Below are positions 1 through 8,418 of a stretch of DNA of 64,000 nt, one piece after another (the stretch's first letter is position 1; each line of letters begins with the position of its first letter). This DNA is from Kofleriaceae bacterium. GTDB taxonomy: Bacteria > Myxococcota_A > Polyangia > Haliangiales > Haliangiaceae. The notes below the pieces were generated by a model. It was not told the DNA's origin, did no database searches, and saw nothing but the letters and a program-made list of their open reading frames with translations. Location: positions 39,842 to 103,841 of the forward strand of contig JANTGM010000007.1 of assembly GCA_024762925.1 (NCBI GenBank). The letters run 5' to 3'. The translations under genes were made by a program, and so were the position numbers.

Positions 1-199
1 AGGTATGCAGAAAAGCACAGTGTGCGCAGAGCCTTTCCCCGAAGACTTCCCCGAAGACTTCGTCCCCACCTGCGATGCTAGAGGTTGCGATCCCCTGTGG
101 CAATGAAACGGCGGGTAGCGAATCAACCCCTAAAGCCTTTGCCAGTTGAGCCGTACAGCTTGGGGTAGGGCCAAGTGATGGCTCTGGAAGGAGTTGCAT

Positions 200-712
200 A
201 TGTCTGGATTGTTTGCACGTTCTCTCTTGGTCGCCGCGTCCCTTGGTCTTATCGCTTGCGGAAGCGATGGAGAAGAAACCCCATCTGCGAGTGCGCTTGA
301 GAGTTCAGAAGATTTCCAGGAGGCGCAAGGCCGCCTTACTGGCGCGGCGGAAGACCACACGGGTTTGGTGATGAGCCGAGATGTGCTTTCTGATGTCACC
401 CTTGACGAGGTGCACTTTCACGATCGCTCGGTTGATGCGATTGCAGAAATGGAGTGGCAGCTGCAGATTCTCGGAACGTGCCGGTCAGCGAGTGGCGAGT
501 TGCTCGATACCTCGGGCGCGATTGCAGCCGTGCAGGACCTTCGGGCTGAGCTCTCCGCACACCAAGTCGCCATGATTACGATGGTGGACCGAGAAACCGC
601 TCAAGCTGCTGAGATGAATTTTCATGGCCGGCAGGTGCCTCTCTTTGAAGAGCTGGAGGCGCATGGGGAGAATTTTGCGGCCCTCGCCGACGGATACGAC
701 TGCGCATTCTAA
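200..712 (+). CDS. Small secreted lipoprotein of unknown function
   Basis: Encodes 170 residues. The ATG at 200 is preferred because GGAAGGAG at 186-193 sits six bases upstream; an in-frame TTG at 194 would overlap that site. The N-terminus is a lipoprotein signal with lipobox LIAC, so the mature protein should start at the Cys near residue 20 and be anchored in a membrane facing the periplasm. The rest is acidic and mostly helical, with His-containing stretches (VHFHDRS, MNFHGRQ) and two late cysteines. I recognise no family. It stands alone and is followed by a hairpin at 752-777. Existence of the gene is well supported; the function is unknown. Confidence 0.75.
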   Translation: MSGLFARSLLVAASLGLIACGSDGEETPSASALESSEDFQEAQGRLTGAAEDHTGLVMSRDVLSDVTLDEVHFHDRSVDAIAEMEWQLQILGTCRSASGELLDTSGAIAAVQDLRAELSAHQVAMITMVDRETAQAAEMNFHGRQVPLFEELEAHGENFAALADGYDCAF

Positions 713-948
713 CACCCAGGTCGGTGCAGCATAGCTGCTAACTCGAATCAGAAGAGCTCGGCAATCGCCGGGCTCTTACGCGTTTGCTCCGCTGAGCGGA
801 CCTCGACGACGACCTCCTGGAGTGCGATTCTCCTAGGGGCCAAGCGATTCAAGGGGTACATTGATGAGACCTTGCGCCTTGTCGATACATTTCCGCTCTA
901 GCTTGGAAACGACTGTCCGAACCACAAGGTAGAGCTAGGTCTGCCCTG
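713..948. other. Intergenic stretch before the DsbA-like gene
   Basis: No coding potential was seen. It holds the hairpin at 752-777. It also holds a weak promoter-like pair, TTGATG at 861-866 and GATACA at 884-889 with a 17-base spacer, which could serve the downstream dsbA-like/kinase pair. Confidence 0.3.
752..777 (+). terminator. Hairpin downstream of the first lipoprotein gene
   Basis: AAGAGCTCGGC at 752-762 pairs with GCCGGGCTCTT at 767-777 around an AATC loop, with one G-T pair. It lies 40 bp after the lipoprotein stop. The downstream T-tract is weak, so this is a probable rather than classic intrinsic terminator. Confidence 0.5.
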
Positions 949-1557
949 ATGTTGACATCGCGAATCATCGTTTACTCCGATCTGAACTGCCCGTTCTGCT
1001 TCACACTCAATGAGTGGCTAGAAGCTAATAGCCAGGCGCATCAGGTCCTGTGGCGAGGAGTGGAACACATGCCGCAGCTCGTTCCGGGGGCACCGATGAC
1101 TGAGAGCCTCACCAGCGAGCTGGTCTCGGAAGTTGCCAGCGTGCGCGAGCGAGCGCCTTCGCTGGAAATTGTCTGCCCGCCGCTGCGCCCCAACACCAGG
1201 CTCGCGATTGCCACAATTCTTTCCGTCCAAGATGTGGCTCCAGAGAAGAGTGCGATGCTGCGAACGTCAGTCTTTCGAGCGCTTTGGCAAGATGGGCTAG
1301 ACATCTCGAGTCCTGGCGTTCTAGCCGAGCTGTTGCGGAGGGCCGGCCTTGACCAGAGAGACCTTCCCGGCCCCTACTTTGAGTCCGCGGCAGAGTGCTT
1401 CGGTGAGTGGGATCGCGCGAACTACCGTCGTATTCCCGTCATGCGAGCTCCGACGGGAGCAACCTACCTGGGGCTCGGCGACGAAACGGCGCTCAACCTC
1501 TACATGGGCTCAGCCCTCTTCGACATCACTCGCGACGGTAGCTGCTCGCCTCGGTAG
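949..1557 (+). CDS. DsbA-family thiol oxidoreductase (FrnE/DsbA-like)
   Basis: Encodes 202 residues with a thioredoxin-fold start (IIVYSDLNCPFCF). The redox motif C14-P-F-C17 is typical of DsbA-like and FrnE/2-hydroxychromene-2-carboxylate isomerase-type proteins. A long helical insertion follows (residues about 60-150), and the late segment YRRIPVMRAP contains the cis-Pro expected after the thioredoxin core. No signal peptide is visible, so it probably acts in the cytoplasm, as FrnE-type proteins do. Only 9 bp separate it from the hybrid histidine kinase downstream, so the two are probably co-transcribed. The substrate is unknown. Confidence 0.75.
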   Translation: MLTSRIIVYSDLNCPFCFTLNEWLEANSQAHQVLWRGVEHMPQLVPGAPMTESLTSELVSEVASVRERAPSLEIVCPPLRPNTRLAIATILSVQDVAPEKSAMLRTSVFRALWQDGLDISSPGVLAELLRRAGLDQRDLPGPYFESAAECFGEWDRANYRRIPVMRAPTGATYLGLGDETALNLYMGSALFDITRDGSCSPR

Positions 1558-1566
1558 GCCAGAACT

Positions 1567-3219
1567 ATGCCCAAGGCCGCCAATCCAAAGTCGCGACTTG
1601 AAGCGACGGTCGAGGACCAGCTACGAGCCGCGACTCGCGATCGCGATCGCCTGGAGAATGAGCTGACAAACGTCATCCATCAGCTACCGCGCCTGCGTCA
1701 GATGATTGAGCACAGCACCGATATCATGCTTCTCGTCGACGAGGCTTGCACGATTCGAGACTGCAATCGTTCGGCGACCGTTGAGCTTGGCTATCCAAGA
1801 GACGGTCTCCATGGGAGAGACGTCCGCAACCTTTGGGTCGGCGATGCAAGTGGCCTAGTCGCAGGCCTGGAGCAAGCGCAGCCGGGCCAGCACACGATTC
1901 TAACGGGCGACCTGTCTAGACAGGACGAGACTCGAATACCAATTGAAGCCCACATCGCCGCCTTTGACGAAGGAGCGCATCGCTACAGAGTTGTGGTCGC
2001 CCGCAATGTTTCCGATCGACAGCAGCTCGAACTCTCGCTCCGTCACATCCAGGAGCAGCTCGCCTTCGTTCACGAGCGACGGGCCATGGAGCAAGAACTC
2101 CAGAAGTCCAACCGGCTCGAAGCGCTTGGCACTCTGGCCGGAGGCATTGCCCACGACTTCAACAACATCTTGGCCGTCATTCGGGGCAACGTTGAGATCT
2201 TGTCAGAGCTGCCAGAGGACGAGCGGGAAGAAGCCCGAGAGGATGCGCTCGAGGGCCTCCGACAGGCCACCAACATGGCTCAGCAGCTGCTGACGTTCTC
2301 CAAGGGAGGCACAGTGATCCGGCGGCCAACAGACACCGCAGCCTGGCTTTCCTCGTGTTGCCGCTTGGCGATGAGCGTATCCAACCACGAACTCATCCTC
2401 GATCTCGACGACGCCCTGCCCTCGGTGGAAATCGACGAGGGGCAAATGACTCAGGTCGTACACAACCTTCTCAAGAACGCTCAAGAAGCCATGACAAAAC
2501 GCGGGGCCATCACCGTCACTGGGCGACTGGGCGAAGATTCCGGGTTTGATACCCCGGTGCTCGTCATTTCCGTACGAGACCAGGGTCCGGGAATCGCCAG
2601 CGATTTGGCTCAGCGAGTGTTCGACCCATTCTTCACGACGAAGGAAGAAGGTACGGGCATCGGCCTGGCGACCTCGCACAAAATCGTTCGCGAACACGAA
2701 GGCGTTCTACGCACAGCGGCAACGGAAGGCGCTGGCGCGACATTCGAAATCGTTCTCCCCGTGGCGGCGGCTTCGACAAGCAGCACCTTTACCTCGCGCC
2801 CATCGGCCGATCAAATACCAGATCTAACCGGGCTGTGCGTCCTTCTGATGGATGACGAACAAAATGTCAGGAGCGTCATTGCTCGCACGCTGCGCTTCGC
2901 GGGTGCCCAAGTCGAAGAGTGTGAACGCGGAGAAGATGCGACCAAGCTCTACCAATCACGCCTCGAGCAAGGTTCTCCCTACGATGCGGCAGTGCTCGAT
3001 CTTGTGATCCGCAAGGGCATGGGAGGCATAGCAACGATCGCAAAGCTGCGCGAGCTCGATCCTGGGGTGCTCGCAATCGTGTGTAGTGGCTATTCCGATG
3101 AAGCGGTTCGCGATCGCTTTCACAGCTTGGGGTTCCACGGATATGTATCCAAGCCGTTCTCGCCTTCCGAACTGGTCGGCGCAATCGCCGACGCTGTCGC
3201 TGAGCATGCCAGCAGGTGA
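1567..3219 (+). CDS. Hybrid sensor histidine kinase with PAS and C-terminal receiver
   Basis: Encodes 550 residues. A coiled coil (about 10-40) leads into a PAS-like sensor (about 42-150), then a HisKA domain with phospho-acceptor His196 in GGIAHDFNNIL. The HATPase domain follows, with N box around N300/N304, G1 DQGPGI at 338-343, F box FDPFFTTK at 352-359 and G2 GTGIGLA at 362-368. A receiver domain begins near 422, with acidic D429/D430, phospho-acceptor D478 and K529. No membrane segment is seen, so it is a soluble kinase sensing a cytoplasmic cue. Phosphate probably passes internally from H196 to D478; no separate DNA-binding regulator is adjacent. It follows a DsbA-like gene closely, so redox sensing is possible but unproven. 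Confidence 0.93.
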   Translation: MPKAANPKSRLEATVEDQLRAATRDRDRLENELTNVIHQLPRLRQMIEHSTDIMLLVDEACTIRDCNRSATVELGYPRDGLHGRDVRNLWVGDASGLVAGLEQAQPGQHTILTGDLSRQDETRIPIEAHIAAFDEGAHRYRVVVARNVSDRQQLELSLRHIQEQLAFVHERRAMEQELQKSNRLEALGTLAGGIAHDFNNILAVIRGNVEILSELPEDEREEAREDALEGLRQATNMAQQLLTFSKGGTVIRRPTDTAAWLSSCCRLAMSVSNHELILDLDDALPSVEIDEGQMTQVVHNLLKNAQEAMTKRGAITVTGRLGEDSGFDTPVLVISVRDQGPGIASDLAQRVFDPFFTTKEEGTGIGLATSHKIVREHEGVLRTAATEGAGATFEIVLPVAAASTSSTFTSRPSADQIPDLTGLCVLLMDDEQNVRSVIARTLRFAGAQVEECERGEDATKLYQSRLEQGSPYDAAVLDLVIRKGMGGIATIAKLRELDPGVLAIVCSGYSDEAVRDRFHSLGFHGYVSKPFSPSELVGAIADAVAEHASR

Positions 3220-3277
3220 GCGACTGCCATGACCGAGCGATCACGTCCTAGGTAGGTGGTGCTAGCAGCCAAGTCGC

Positions 3278-3303
3278 TCGTCCCAGGCAAGCGCTTGGGA
3301 CGA
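3278..3303. terminator. Possible bidirectional terminator between convergent genes
   Basis: TCGTCCCA at 3278-3285 is the reverse complement of TGGGACGA at 3296-3303. It lies between the end of the histidine kinase gene (+) and the end of the Bor-like pair (-). Neither side has a clear T-run. Confidence 0.35.
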
Positions 3304-3315
3304 ATGACTGGTGCA

Positions 3316-3666
3316 TTAGAGCGCGGCTTGTTTCTCTTCGGGTGCCGTCTCGTTGGAGCCAGTCGCCATTCCGCACATCGCGGTTGGGTTCATGACCTGA
3401 ATAATCGGTATGTAGGTACCAAGGATAGCGTTGACAAGTCCGCCAACAAAGCTGACACGCTCTTCAATGACAACCGTACCGCCTGCACAGGCTGACTCGA
3501 GGTTGACCTCAGGGCTCAGTTCGATGATGCCAAGCAGAGACATGTGCATGTTGTTGGAGACCGAAGTTGACTCCGTTACCGGTTGTGGCGCTTTGAGGTG
3601 AATTGACGCCTTGTAGCAACCAGTAAATGCCGTTGCTGCGATGATGGCAAGTGCTATGCGCTTCAT
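3316..3666 (-). CDS. Bor-like lipoprotein, second copy
   Basis: Encodes 116 residues. The signal sequence ends in lipobox FTGC. The body has the layout of the lambda Bor/Iss family (PF06291): a segment MHMSLLGIIE, an early Cys, a GGxVVIEER strand, then FVGGLVNAILGTYIPI, which mirrors the 'NGLLGFITLGIYTP' segment of Bor, and a late Cys. The C-terminal tail is longer than in Bor. Its ATG overlaps the TGA of the upstream Bor-like gene (ATGA), implying translational coupling. Bor proteins are surface lipoproteins linked to serum resistance in enterobacteria; the role here is unknown. Confidence 0.6.
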   Translation of the reverse strand: MKRIALAIIAATAFTGCYKASIHLKAPQPVTESTSVSNNMHMSLLGIIELSPEVNLESACAGGTVVIEERVSFVGGLVNAILGTYIPIIQVMNPTAMCGMATGSNETAPEEKQAAL

Positions 3667-3956
3667 TGTGCGGCTCCTTTTCCACAGCTAACTTCGTAGG
3701 TACGAGGTGTGTAGAGACCAATGGTCACAGCACCAAGAAGGATGTCGCCAAATGTGAACCGGGACTGCACCTTCGCGACACCTTCAGGGCATGTTCGCTC
3801 TGCGTGAATCTCCTTGGAGCCAGCGAGCCCAAAGATGAAGTAGTGACCAGTCTCCTCTGACACCTGTCCAGTGGGCATGGTCGAAGGGTTCACATAGGTG
3901 ACCTTGTTGCATGCCGAGGCGAACAGAAGCGCCCCCAATAGAATGGATATTTTCAT
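3663..3956 (-). CDS. Bor-family lipoprotein, first copy
   Basis: Encodes 97 residues from ATG at 3956, chosen because it places a lipobox (FASAC) after a normal-length signal. The mature part follows lambda Bor closely: GHYFIFGLAGSKEIHAERTC, then a TFGDILLGAVTIGLYTPR segment and a terminal SCGKG. The family consists of outer-membrane lipoproteins of about 95-100 residues, so this copy is full length. It forms a two-gene operon with the diverged copy downstream, with ATGA overlap. The pair probably arose by tandem duplication. Bor is best known from phages and enterobacterial plasmids, but chromosomal relatives exist elsewhere. Confidence 0.75.
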   Translation of the reverse strand: MKISILLGALLFASACNKVTYVNPSTMPTGQVSEETGHYFIFGLAGSKEIHAERTCPEGVAKVQSRFTFGDILLGAVTIGLYTPRTYEVSCGKGAAQ

Positions 3957-4188
3957 AGCGGGAAGCCTAGCGGGCTTCCCTGACATGCCGCAATTGCATG
4001 CAACCCCTATATAGAGGAGCCAGCCCGACCACTCTCACACCGACCCAGGACGTGTGCGTTTGGTCACCGGGAGCGAGAGAGACGCATTACCCAACGTCTG
4101 GGCGGCCACTGGATGTTCTACCTCCGCGTCTGCCCTTGGCGTTCTGCTCGGCGTAGGCCTGGAGAATCTACCAGCGCGTTTAGAAGGT

Positions 4189-4962
4189 TCACGAGTGCCA
4201 CTTCTTGTACGTCGAGAAGTAGCCTTCAAGCTCCTCCTTGGCGTTCTCCAACACCGGGTCTCCATGGGCAGGCACCAGGTGCTTGAACTCAAAGTCGAGA
4301 ATGTCGGTGAGCGACTTCTTGCTGGGCTTGGCGATTTTCACCCAGTTTGGGCCGATGTACGTGGGCTTGGGAAGCAGCCTGGAGAGAGTTCGGACCAGGC
4401 CATTGGCGTGTTCATCATCGGCGGTCATGTTGACCAAGCTATCGCAGCTCAGCAAGACCCCTCCATTCGACGGCATGACGAGCACTGCTTCGGGAATTTT
4501 CGAACCCTCGAAAACGTGAACCTTAAGGTCCAAGAACGGCAGCGTTGGGTGGTCGTTCAGAACGTCGTCAGCCTTGTAGTCATCCAGCGATTTGTCGTCG
4601 TTTAACATCCAGAGCTTGGGCGAAAACGTATCCATGTAGTAGGGGATGTCTACCGAATGCAGGCTTCCGATCTTCAGGATGTGATCGATGCTCCCATGAG
4701 CGAGTAGGGCCTCTTCCCCCTCGGAGCTGAGCCTGACCGGATTGACAAGGATCAGCGAGTTGCCGCTCTTGAGCACGGTCATGTTTCTTGAATATCGAAA
4801 CACGCCAAAGAGCCTCATGGTGCCCTTTACCAAAAGCACATCTGGGAAGATGGTGACCAGTTTGCCATGATGGAGCGTTCGAAAGTGCTTGGCGTTCTTT
4901 GTCATCTCTTGGTGGCTCGTGACGAAATCTGTCGAATTTGGTGCTTCGTACGGACTAAGCAT
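4189..4962 (-). CDS. Degenerate metallo-beta-lactamase-fold protein
   Basis: Encodes 257 residues from ATG at 4962. The order of elements fits the MBL fold: strands around VTIFPDVLLVKG and NSLILVNPVRLSSEGEEAL, a GSLHSVDIPYYMDTF segment where the HxHxDH site should be, then LLSCDSLVN and a late VPAHGDPV. Only scattered metal-ligand positions survive (one His in the first site, Cys/Asp in the middle, His near the end), so hydrolase activity is doubtful; DUF4336-type proteins look similar. Its start overlaps the end of the upstream oxidoreductase by 8 bp, so the two should be co-transcribed. An alternative start is ATG at 4905. Confidence 0.65.
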   Translation of the reverse strand: MLSPYEAPNSTDFVTSHQEMTKNAKHFRTLHHGKLVTIFPDVLLVKGTMRLFGVFRYSRNMTVLKSGNSLILVNPVRLSSEGEEALLAHGSIDHILKIGSLHSVDIPYYMDTFSPKLWMLNDDKSLDDYKADDVLNDHPTLPFLDLKVHVFEGSKIPEAVLVMPSNGGVLLSCDSLVNMTADDEHANGLVRTLSRLLPKPTYIGPNWVKIAKPSKKSLTDILDFEFKHLVPAHGDPVLENAKEELEGYFSTYKKWHS

Positions 4963-6007
4963 AACTCGGAGTAGCCGGGAGCAGGTCCAAAGCCGGGAGC
5001 AGGTTCTGACCATCAGCCATGTCGATGACAACGCTACCGCGAGGGCGAGAACCTTCGAGCGCCGCATGAGCGCGGGCAATCTCGTCTAGCGAGTAACGCT
5101 CGCCAATCACCGGCCGCAGTGCACCTTCGCTCACGAGTTCACAAATGTCCCGGAGGTTCTCGGCACTGCCCATGGCCACGCCCACGATGGCGCGGGGACC
5201 TCGGCGCATCGCTGTGGTTGCCTGTTCAAAGAGCACGCGGACGGTCATGTAGAGCGTGAGGTAGCGGCCGGTTGGCGTAAGCGAGCCACAAAAGGATTGA
5301 AAGTGATTGCCCTCGGTCGTATCGAAGATGACATCCCATGTTTGGCTGCTCTGGGTGAAGTCCTCCGACTTGTGATTGATGAACTCGGAGGCACCGAGCG
5401 AGCGCACCAGATCTTCGTCTCGGCTGGCGACCCCCGTCACATGAGCGCCCAAGTGCTTTGCCAGCTGTACCGCCATGCGCCCAACACCACCAGAGGCGCC
5501 GACGACGAGTACTCTCTGGCCGGGCTGCACCTTCGCCAGATCTCGCAGGAAGACCAGGGCCGTCACCGCGCCGTAGGGCAGCGCGGCGGCTTCGGCGTAG
5601 GTGGTATTCGTCGGCATCTTGGCCAGGGCGCTGTTCTCGGAGACCGCCAGGTACTCTGCGTAGGCGCCCCGCATTACAGCGCCGTAGACATCGTCGCCCA
5701 CCGCGTAGCTGGTCACCTTGGAGCCCACAGCAACCACACGCCCGGCAAAGTTAGTGCCCCCCACCTGGTTGCGCGGACTGAAGACGCCAAACATCAGGCG
5801 ACCGAAGAGGGCCGTAAAACCCGGAAAATCGGCAGCGCGCAGGCGCCGGTCGCCCTGAGTGACATCTGAGGCCAGGACCTGGACCAGGACTTCCCGAGGC
5901 CCTGCGGTCGGCCTGGGGGCCTCGCTCAGCCTCAACACACTGGGATCGCCGTACTCATCGTTGATGGCAACTCGCATGGAAACGTTCCGGTCTTCGTTGG
6001 TGGACAT
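4955..6007 (-). CDS. Zinc-independent MDR-family NAD(P)H oxidoreductase
   Basis: Encodes 350 residues from ATG at 6007; ATG at 5977 is also possible. This is a medium-chain dehydrogenase/reductase of the quinone-oxidoreductase type. It has an N-terminal GroES-like catalytic domain (YGDPSVLRLSEAPRP) and a Rossmann domain with the nucleotide-binding motif VVGASGGVGRMAVQLAK. The typical C-terminal HAALEGSRPRGSVVIDM is present. The structural and catalytic zinc ligands of alcohol dehydrogenases are absent. It reduces an unidentified quinone, enone or aldehyde using NAD(P)H in the cytoplasm. It is divergent from a LysR gene 71 bp away, the usual arrangement for a regulator-controlled reductase. 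Confidence 0.88.
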   Translation of the reverse strand: MSTNEDRNVSMRVAINDEYGDPSVLRLSEAPRPTAGPREVLVQVLASDVTQGDRRLRAADFPGFTALFGRLMFGVFSPRNQVGGTNFAGRVVAVGSKVTSYAVGDDVYGAVMRGAYAEYLAVSENSALAKMPTNTTYAEAAALPYGAVTALVFLRDLAKVQPGQRVLVVGASGGVGRMAVQLAKHLGAHVTGVASRDEDLVRSLGASEFINHKSEDFTQSSQTWDVIFDTTEGNHFQSFCGSLTPTGRYLTLYMTVRVLFEQATTAMRRGPRAIVGVAMGSAENLRDICELVSEGALRPVIGERYSLDEIARAHAALEGSRPRGSVVIDMADGQNLLPALDLLPATPSYA

Positions 6008-6078
6008 GGATTCGAGTATGCCCATGCGTATTGGTTTCGACAATTGCCACAATCTGCACCTGTGATATACGAAAACGC
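6008..6078. promoter_or_regulatory. Divergent control region between oxidoreductase and LysR genes
   Basis: This 71-bp gap must contain both promoters. CCATGCGT at 6022-6029 is a perfect inverted copy of ACGCATGG at 6075-6082, which covers the LysR start codon. A smaller ATTG-N3-CAAT dyad lies at 6043-6053. These are candidate LysR binding sites; inference from layout only. Confidence 0.4.
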
Positions 6079-7005
6079 ATGGATAAGCCCATGAGCAGCT
6101 TCGACTGGAACCGAGCCCGAGCCTTCCTGGCGACCGCCGATGCTGGCTCGTTCTCCGGCGCAGCCCGCCTGCTCGGCACCACCCAGCCCACTGTAGGGCG
6201 CCAAATCGCAGCGCTGGAAGAAGAGCTCGGCGTGGTGCTCTTTGAGCGCCTCGGTCGGGGGCTCAGCCTCACCCCCACCGGCCTCGAACTCATCGAGCCC
6301 CTGCGAACCATGGACGAAGCCGCCCACCAATTCTCTCGAATGGCGACCGGGCAGTCTCTCTCCCTCGATGGCGTCATCCGCATCAGTGCCGGCGAGGTCA
6401 CCGCCGCCCACGCCCTCCCTCCCATCGTGGCGGAAATTCGTGCCCTCCATCCAGCCATCACCATCGAGATTGTGGCGACGAACCAGGTGAGTGACCTCGG
6501 TCGACGTGAGGCCGACATTGCCGTGCGCAACTTCCGACCCTCCGAAGAGAACCTAGTGGCGCGCAAAATCCGAGAGGATACCGCGTATCTCTACGCCACC
6601 CCGGACTACCTCGAATCCCTCGGACACCCGGCCGAGCTAGAAGAACTCGCAAGCGCAGAGTTTGTGGCCTTCGACGAAACCGACGTCTTCATGAAAGGCC
6701 TCAACGCAAAAGGGCTATCCCTAGGCCCTAAGAACTTTCCCTGGATAAGCGCCAACCAGCAAGTTCAGTGGGCACTCATCACACAAGGTTCAGGTATTGG
6801 GGTGATGATGGCGCAAATCGGCGACCCGGACGAGCGCGTGGTGCGGGTGATGCCAGAGCACGTCAGCTTCACCGCTCCTATGTGGCTCACCAGCCACCGG
6901 GAAGTACGCACCAGCCGCCGTGTGCGAGTGGTGTTTGATATTCTCGCCAAACGCCTCGCCGCCTCGCCGCCCGAACCAACCACGGTCACTACGCCAGAGC
7001 ATTGA
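6079..7005 (+). CDS. LysR-family transcriptional regulator
   Basis: Encodes 308 residues from ATG at 6079 (ATG at 6091 is an alternative). The N-terminal winged helix-turn-helix is clear (FLATADAGSFSGAARLLG, then TTQPTVGRQIAALEEELG), followed by the LysR substrate-binding domain from about residue 90. The effector is unknown. It probably regulates the divergent oxidoreductase/MBL pair and itself. The last 269 bases of this gene (6733-7001) are repeated in decayed form at 9357-9612. Confidence 0.92.
   Translation: MDKPMSSFDWNRARAFLATADAGSFSGAARLLGTTQPTVGRQIAALEEELGVVLFERLGRGLSLTPTGLELIEPLRTMDEAAHQFSRMATGQSLSLDGVIRISAGEVTAAHALPPIVAEIRALHPAITIEIVATNQVSDLGRREADIAVRNFRPSEENLVARKIREDTAYLYATPDYLESLGHPAELEELASAEFVAFDETDVFMKGLNAKGLSLGPKNFPWISANQQVQWALITQGSGIGVMMAQIGDPDERVVRVMPEHVSFTAPMWLTSHREVRTSRRVRVVFDILAKRLAASPPEPTTVTTPEH
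6733..7001 (+). repeat. Source copy of a LysR 3'-end duplication
   Basis: This is the C-terminal coding end of the LysR gene. The same sequence recurs in the same orientation at 9357-9612, about 2.6 kb away, with a few substitutions and three deletions. It is a long direct repeat that could support recombination deleting the genes between. Confidence 0.9.
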
Positions 7006-7108
7006 AAGGCGATGGCCAAATATCCATCGGTTTTTGTCGAAGAATTTCTGCCATACAGCCTCAGTGCCGCCGCACTCCCATTTGTGAAGGCACAGCAGTC
7101 TCTCTCGA

Positions 7109-8359
7109 CTAGAGAGCCTGAATCTCGACCGACTCGAAGAGCCCCTCAAGGAGGCTGTGACTGCTGGCCGAGCGATTGTAGTTCTCCTGCCCATAGCCCA
7201 CATCGAGGAGTACCCAGGAACTTCGGTTCTGCCACTGGGCCCCAAAGACCGGGGCGGGATTGCCTCCCGTCACGCTTAGGAGCAGCTGCTGAAACTGGGC
7301 CCAGGAGATCTCCACCTGGAAGGTCTTGTCGTCAAAAGGGGCCACCTGGGTCGAGCTTCCCCAAGAGGTCCAAGCCGAGGCTCCAGAAACGCTGGTGGAC
7401 TCCCCGGTCGCTGCAATCGGGCCGACCACCGCGATGAGTCCCCCTTGACCACCATCATTGAAGGCGCTTCCCTCATCGAAACTGGTATAGGCGCCGACTC
7501 CGCGAATGTAGGTTTTGAAGTTGAGTTGGAGCTGGCAAAACGAGCTTGAACTCGCGATCTGACAATCCTCATTGATGACATTCATCCACAGAACCTGCTG
7601 GAGTTGTTGATTCTCGGGATCATCGAGAACCGCTCGGTTCACAGACTCTTTGACGATCAGCGCCACGCGGATTTGCTCATCCGTGGCCGAGTTTCCTCCC
7701 CAAGGACGAAGGCGATTGGGAACATTGCTCAGGAAGGGGGTGTTGAAGGAGGTATAGGCCGCCTGAATATAGGCGTTGGCACCAGTCGCATTTTGGCCGC
7801 TGGAACCAAAGCTCTGGAAGGCTCCATCCGGCAGGATCTCCGTGCGTAGCAGGTGCTGGGGAGCTTCGTGTGCGAAAGCATCCGCATCGACGACGGGACC
7901 ATAGGCTCCTTCACATTCGGGATAAAAGGCCTGGAAAATCGGAATTCCCGACACTCCCAAGGGGTGCTCCACATTGTCGCCATAGCCCGGCGACGCGCAG
8001 CCATTGTTCTGGAAGCGCCCCCAAAAGACCGTGCTGCGAGTCCCCTTGGGAACCGCCTCGGGATAGCTCTCAATCCCCCAAACGCTCGCACTTCGAGGCG
8101 CCGTGGCATCGCCGTAAAAATAGCTCTGTGAAAGGGCAATCGGAGTCGGATCCGGCGTCGGTGGCACCTCGAGTGTCCCGCCGTCGCTCATCTCCATCTC
8201 CCCTCCCCCATCGGCGCCGGTCTCCGAAGGACCCGCATCCACCACAGGATCGTCAGGAAGGGCGCCATCCGCTTCCCCATCCAAACTCCCCGAACCGGAG
8301 TTTGAGGGCCCGCTGCTGCAGGCGACGAGCAAAAGACTAAGGGGGACAGTGAGACGCAT
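7109..8359 (-). CDS. Secreted lipoprotein of unknown function
   Basis: Encodes 416 residues. ATG at 8359 is chosen because AAAGGA on the minus strand lies at the right distance; the ATG three codons upstream would overlap it. The signal ends in lipobox LVAC. A Ser/Gly/Asp-rich linker (mature residues about 1-65) precedes a globular domain rich in aromatic residues and Asn. That domain contains CASPGYGDN, YPECEGAYG and a C-terminal NRSSWVLLDVGYGQENYN. I recognise no family. The flexible acidic linker plus compact domain is common among surface-exposed lipoproteins of myxobacteria. It is convergent with the LysR gene. Confidence 0.75.
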   Translation of the reverse strand: MRLTVPLSLLLVACSSGPSNSGSGSLDGEADGALPDDPVVDAGPSETGADGGGEMEMSDGGTLEVPPTPDPTPIALSQSYFYGDATAPRSASVWGIESYPEAVPKGTRSTVFWGRFQNNGCASPGYGDNVEHPLGVSGIPIFQAFYPECEGAYGPVVDADAFAHEAPQHLLRTEILPDGAFQSFGSSGQNATGANAYIQAAYTSFNTPFLSNVPNRLRPWGGNSATDEQIRVALIVKESVNRAVLDDPENQQLQQVLWMNVINEDCQIASSSSFCQLQLNFKTYIRGVGAYTSFDEGSAFNDGGQGGLIAVVGPIAATGESTSVSGASAWTSWGSSTQVAPFDDKTFQVEISWAQFQQLLLSVTGGNPAPVFGAQWQNRSSWVLLDVGYGQENYNRSASSHSLLEGLFESVEIQAL

Positions 8360-8418
8360 TGAAACCATTCCTTTTGTGCAAAGCGCCCTCAGCAATAGAG
8401 AAGGAGCAAACGGCGACC

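Noticed and set aside
34..60. Short direct repeat TTCCCCGAAGAC x2
   Set aside because: Two 12-base copies in non-coding sequence at the window edge; too small to interpret.
4054..4605. Open frame opposite the MBL-fold gene
   Set aside because: Antisense to a coupled, recognisable gene; no motif of its own.
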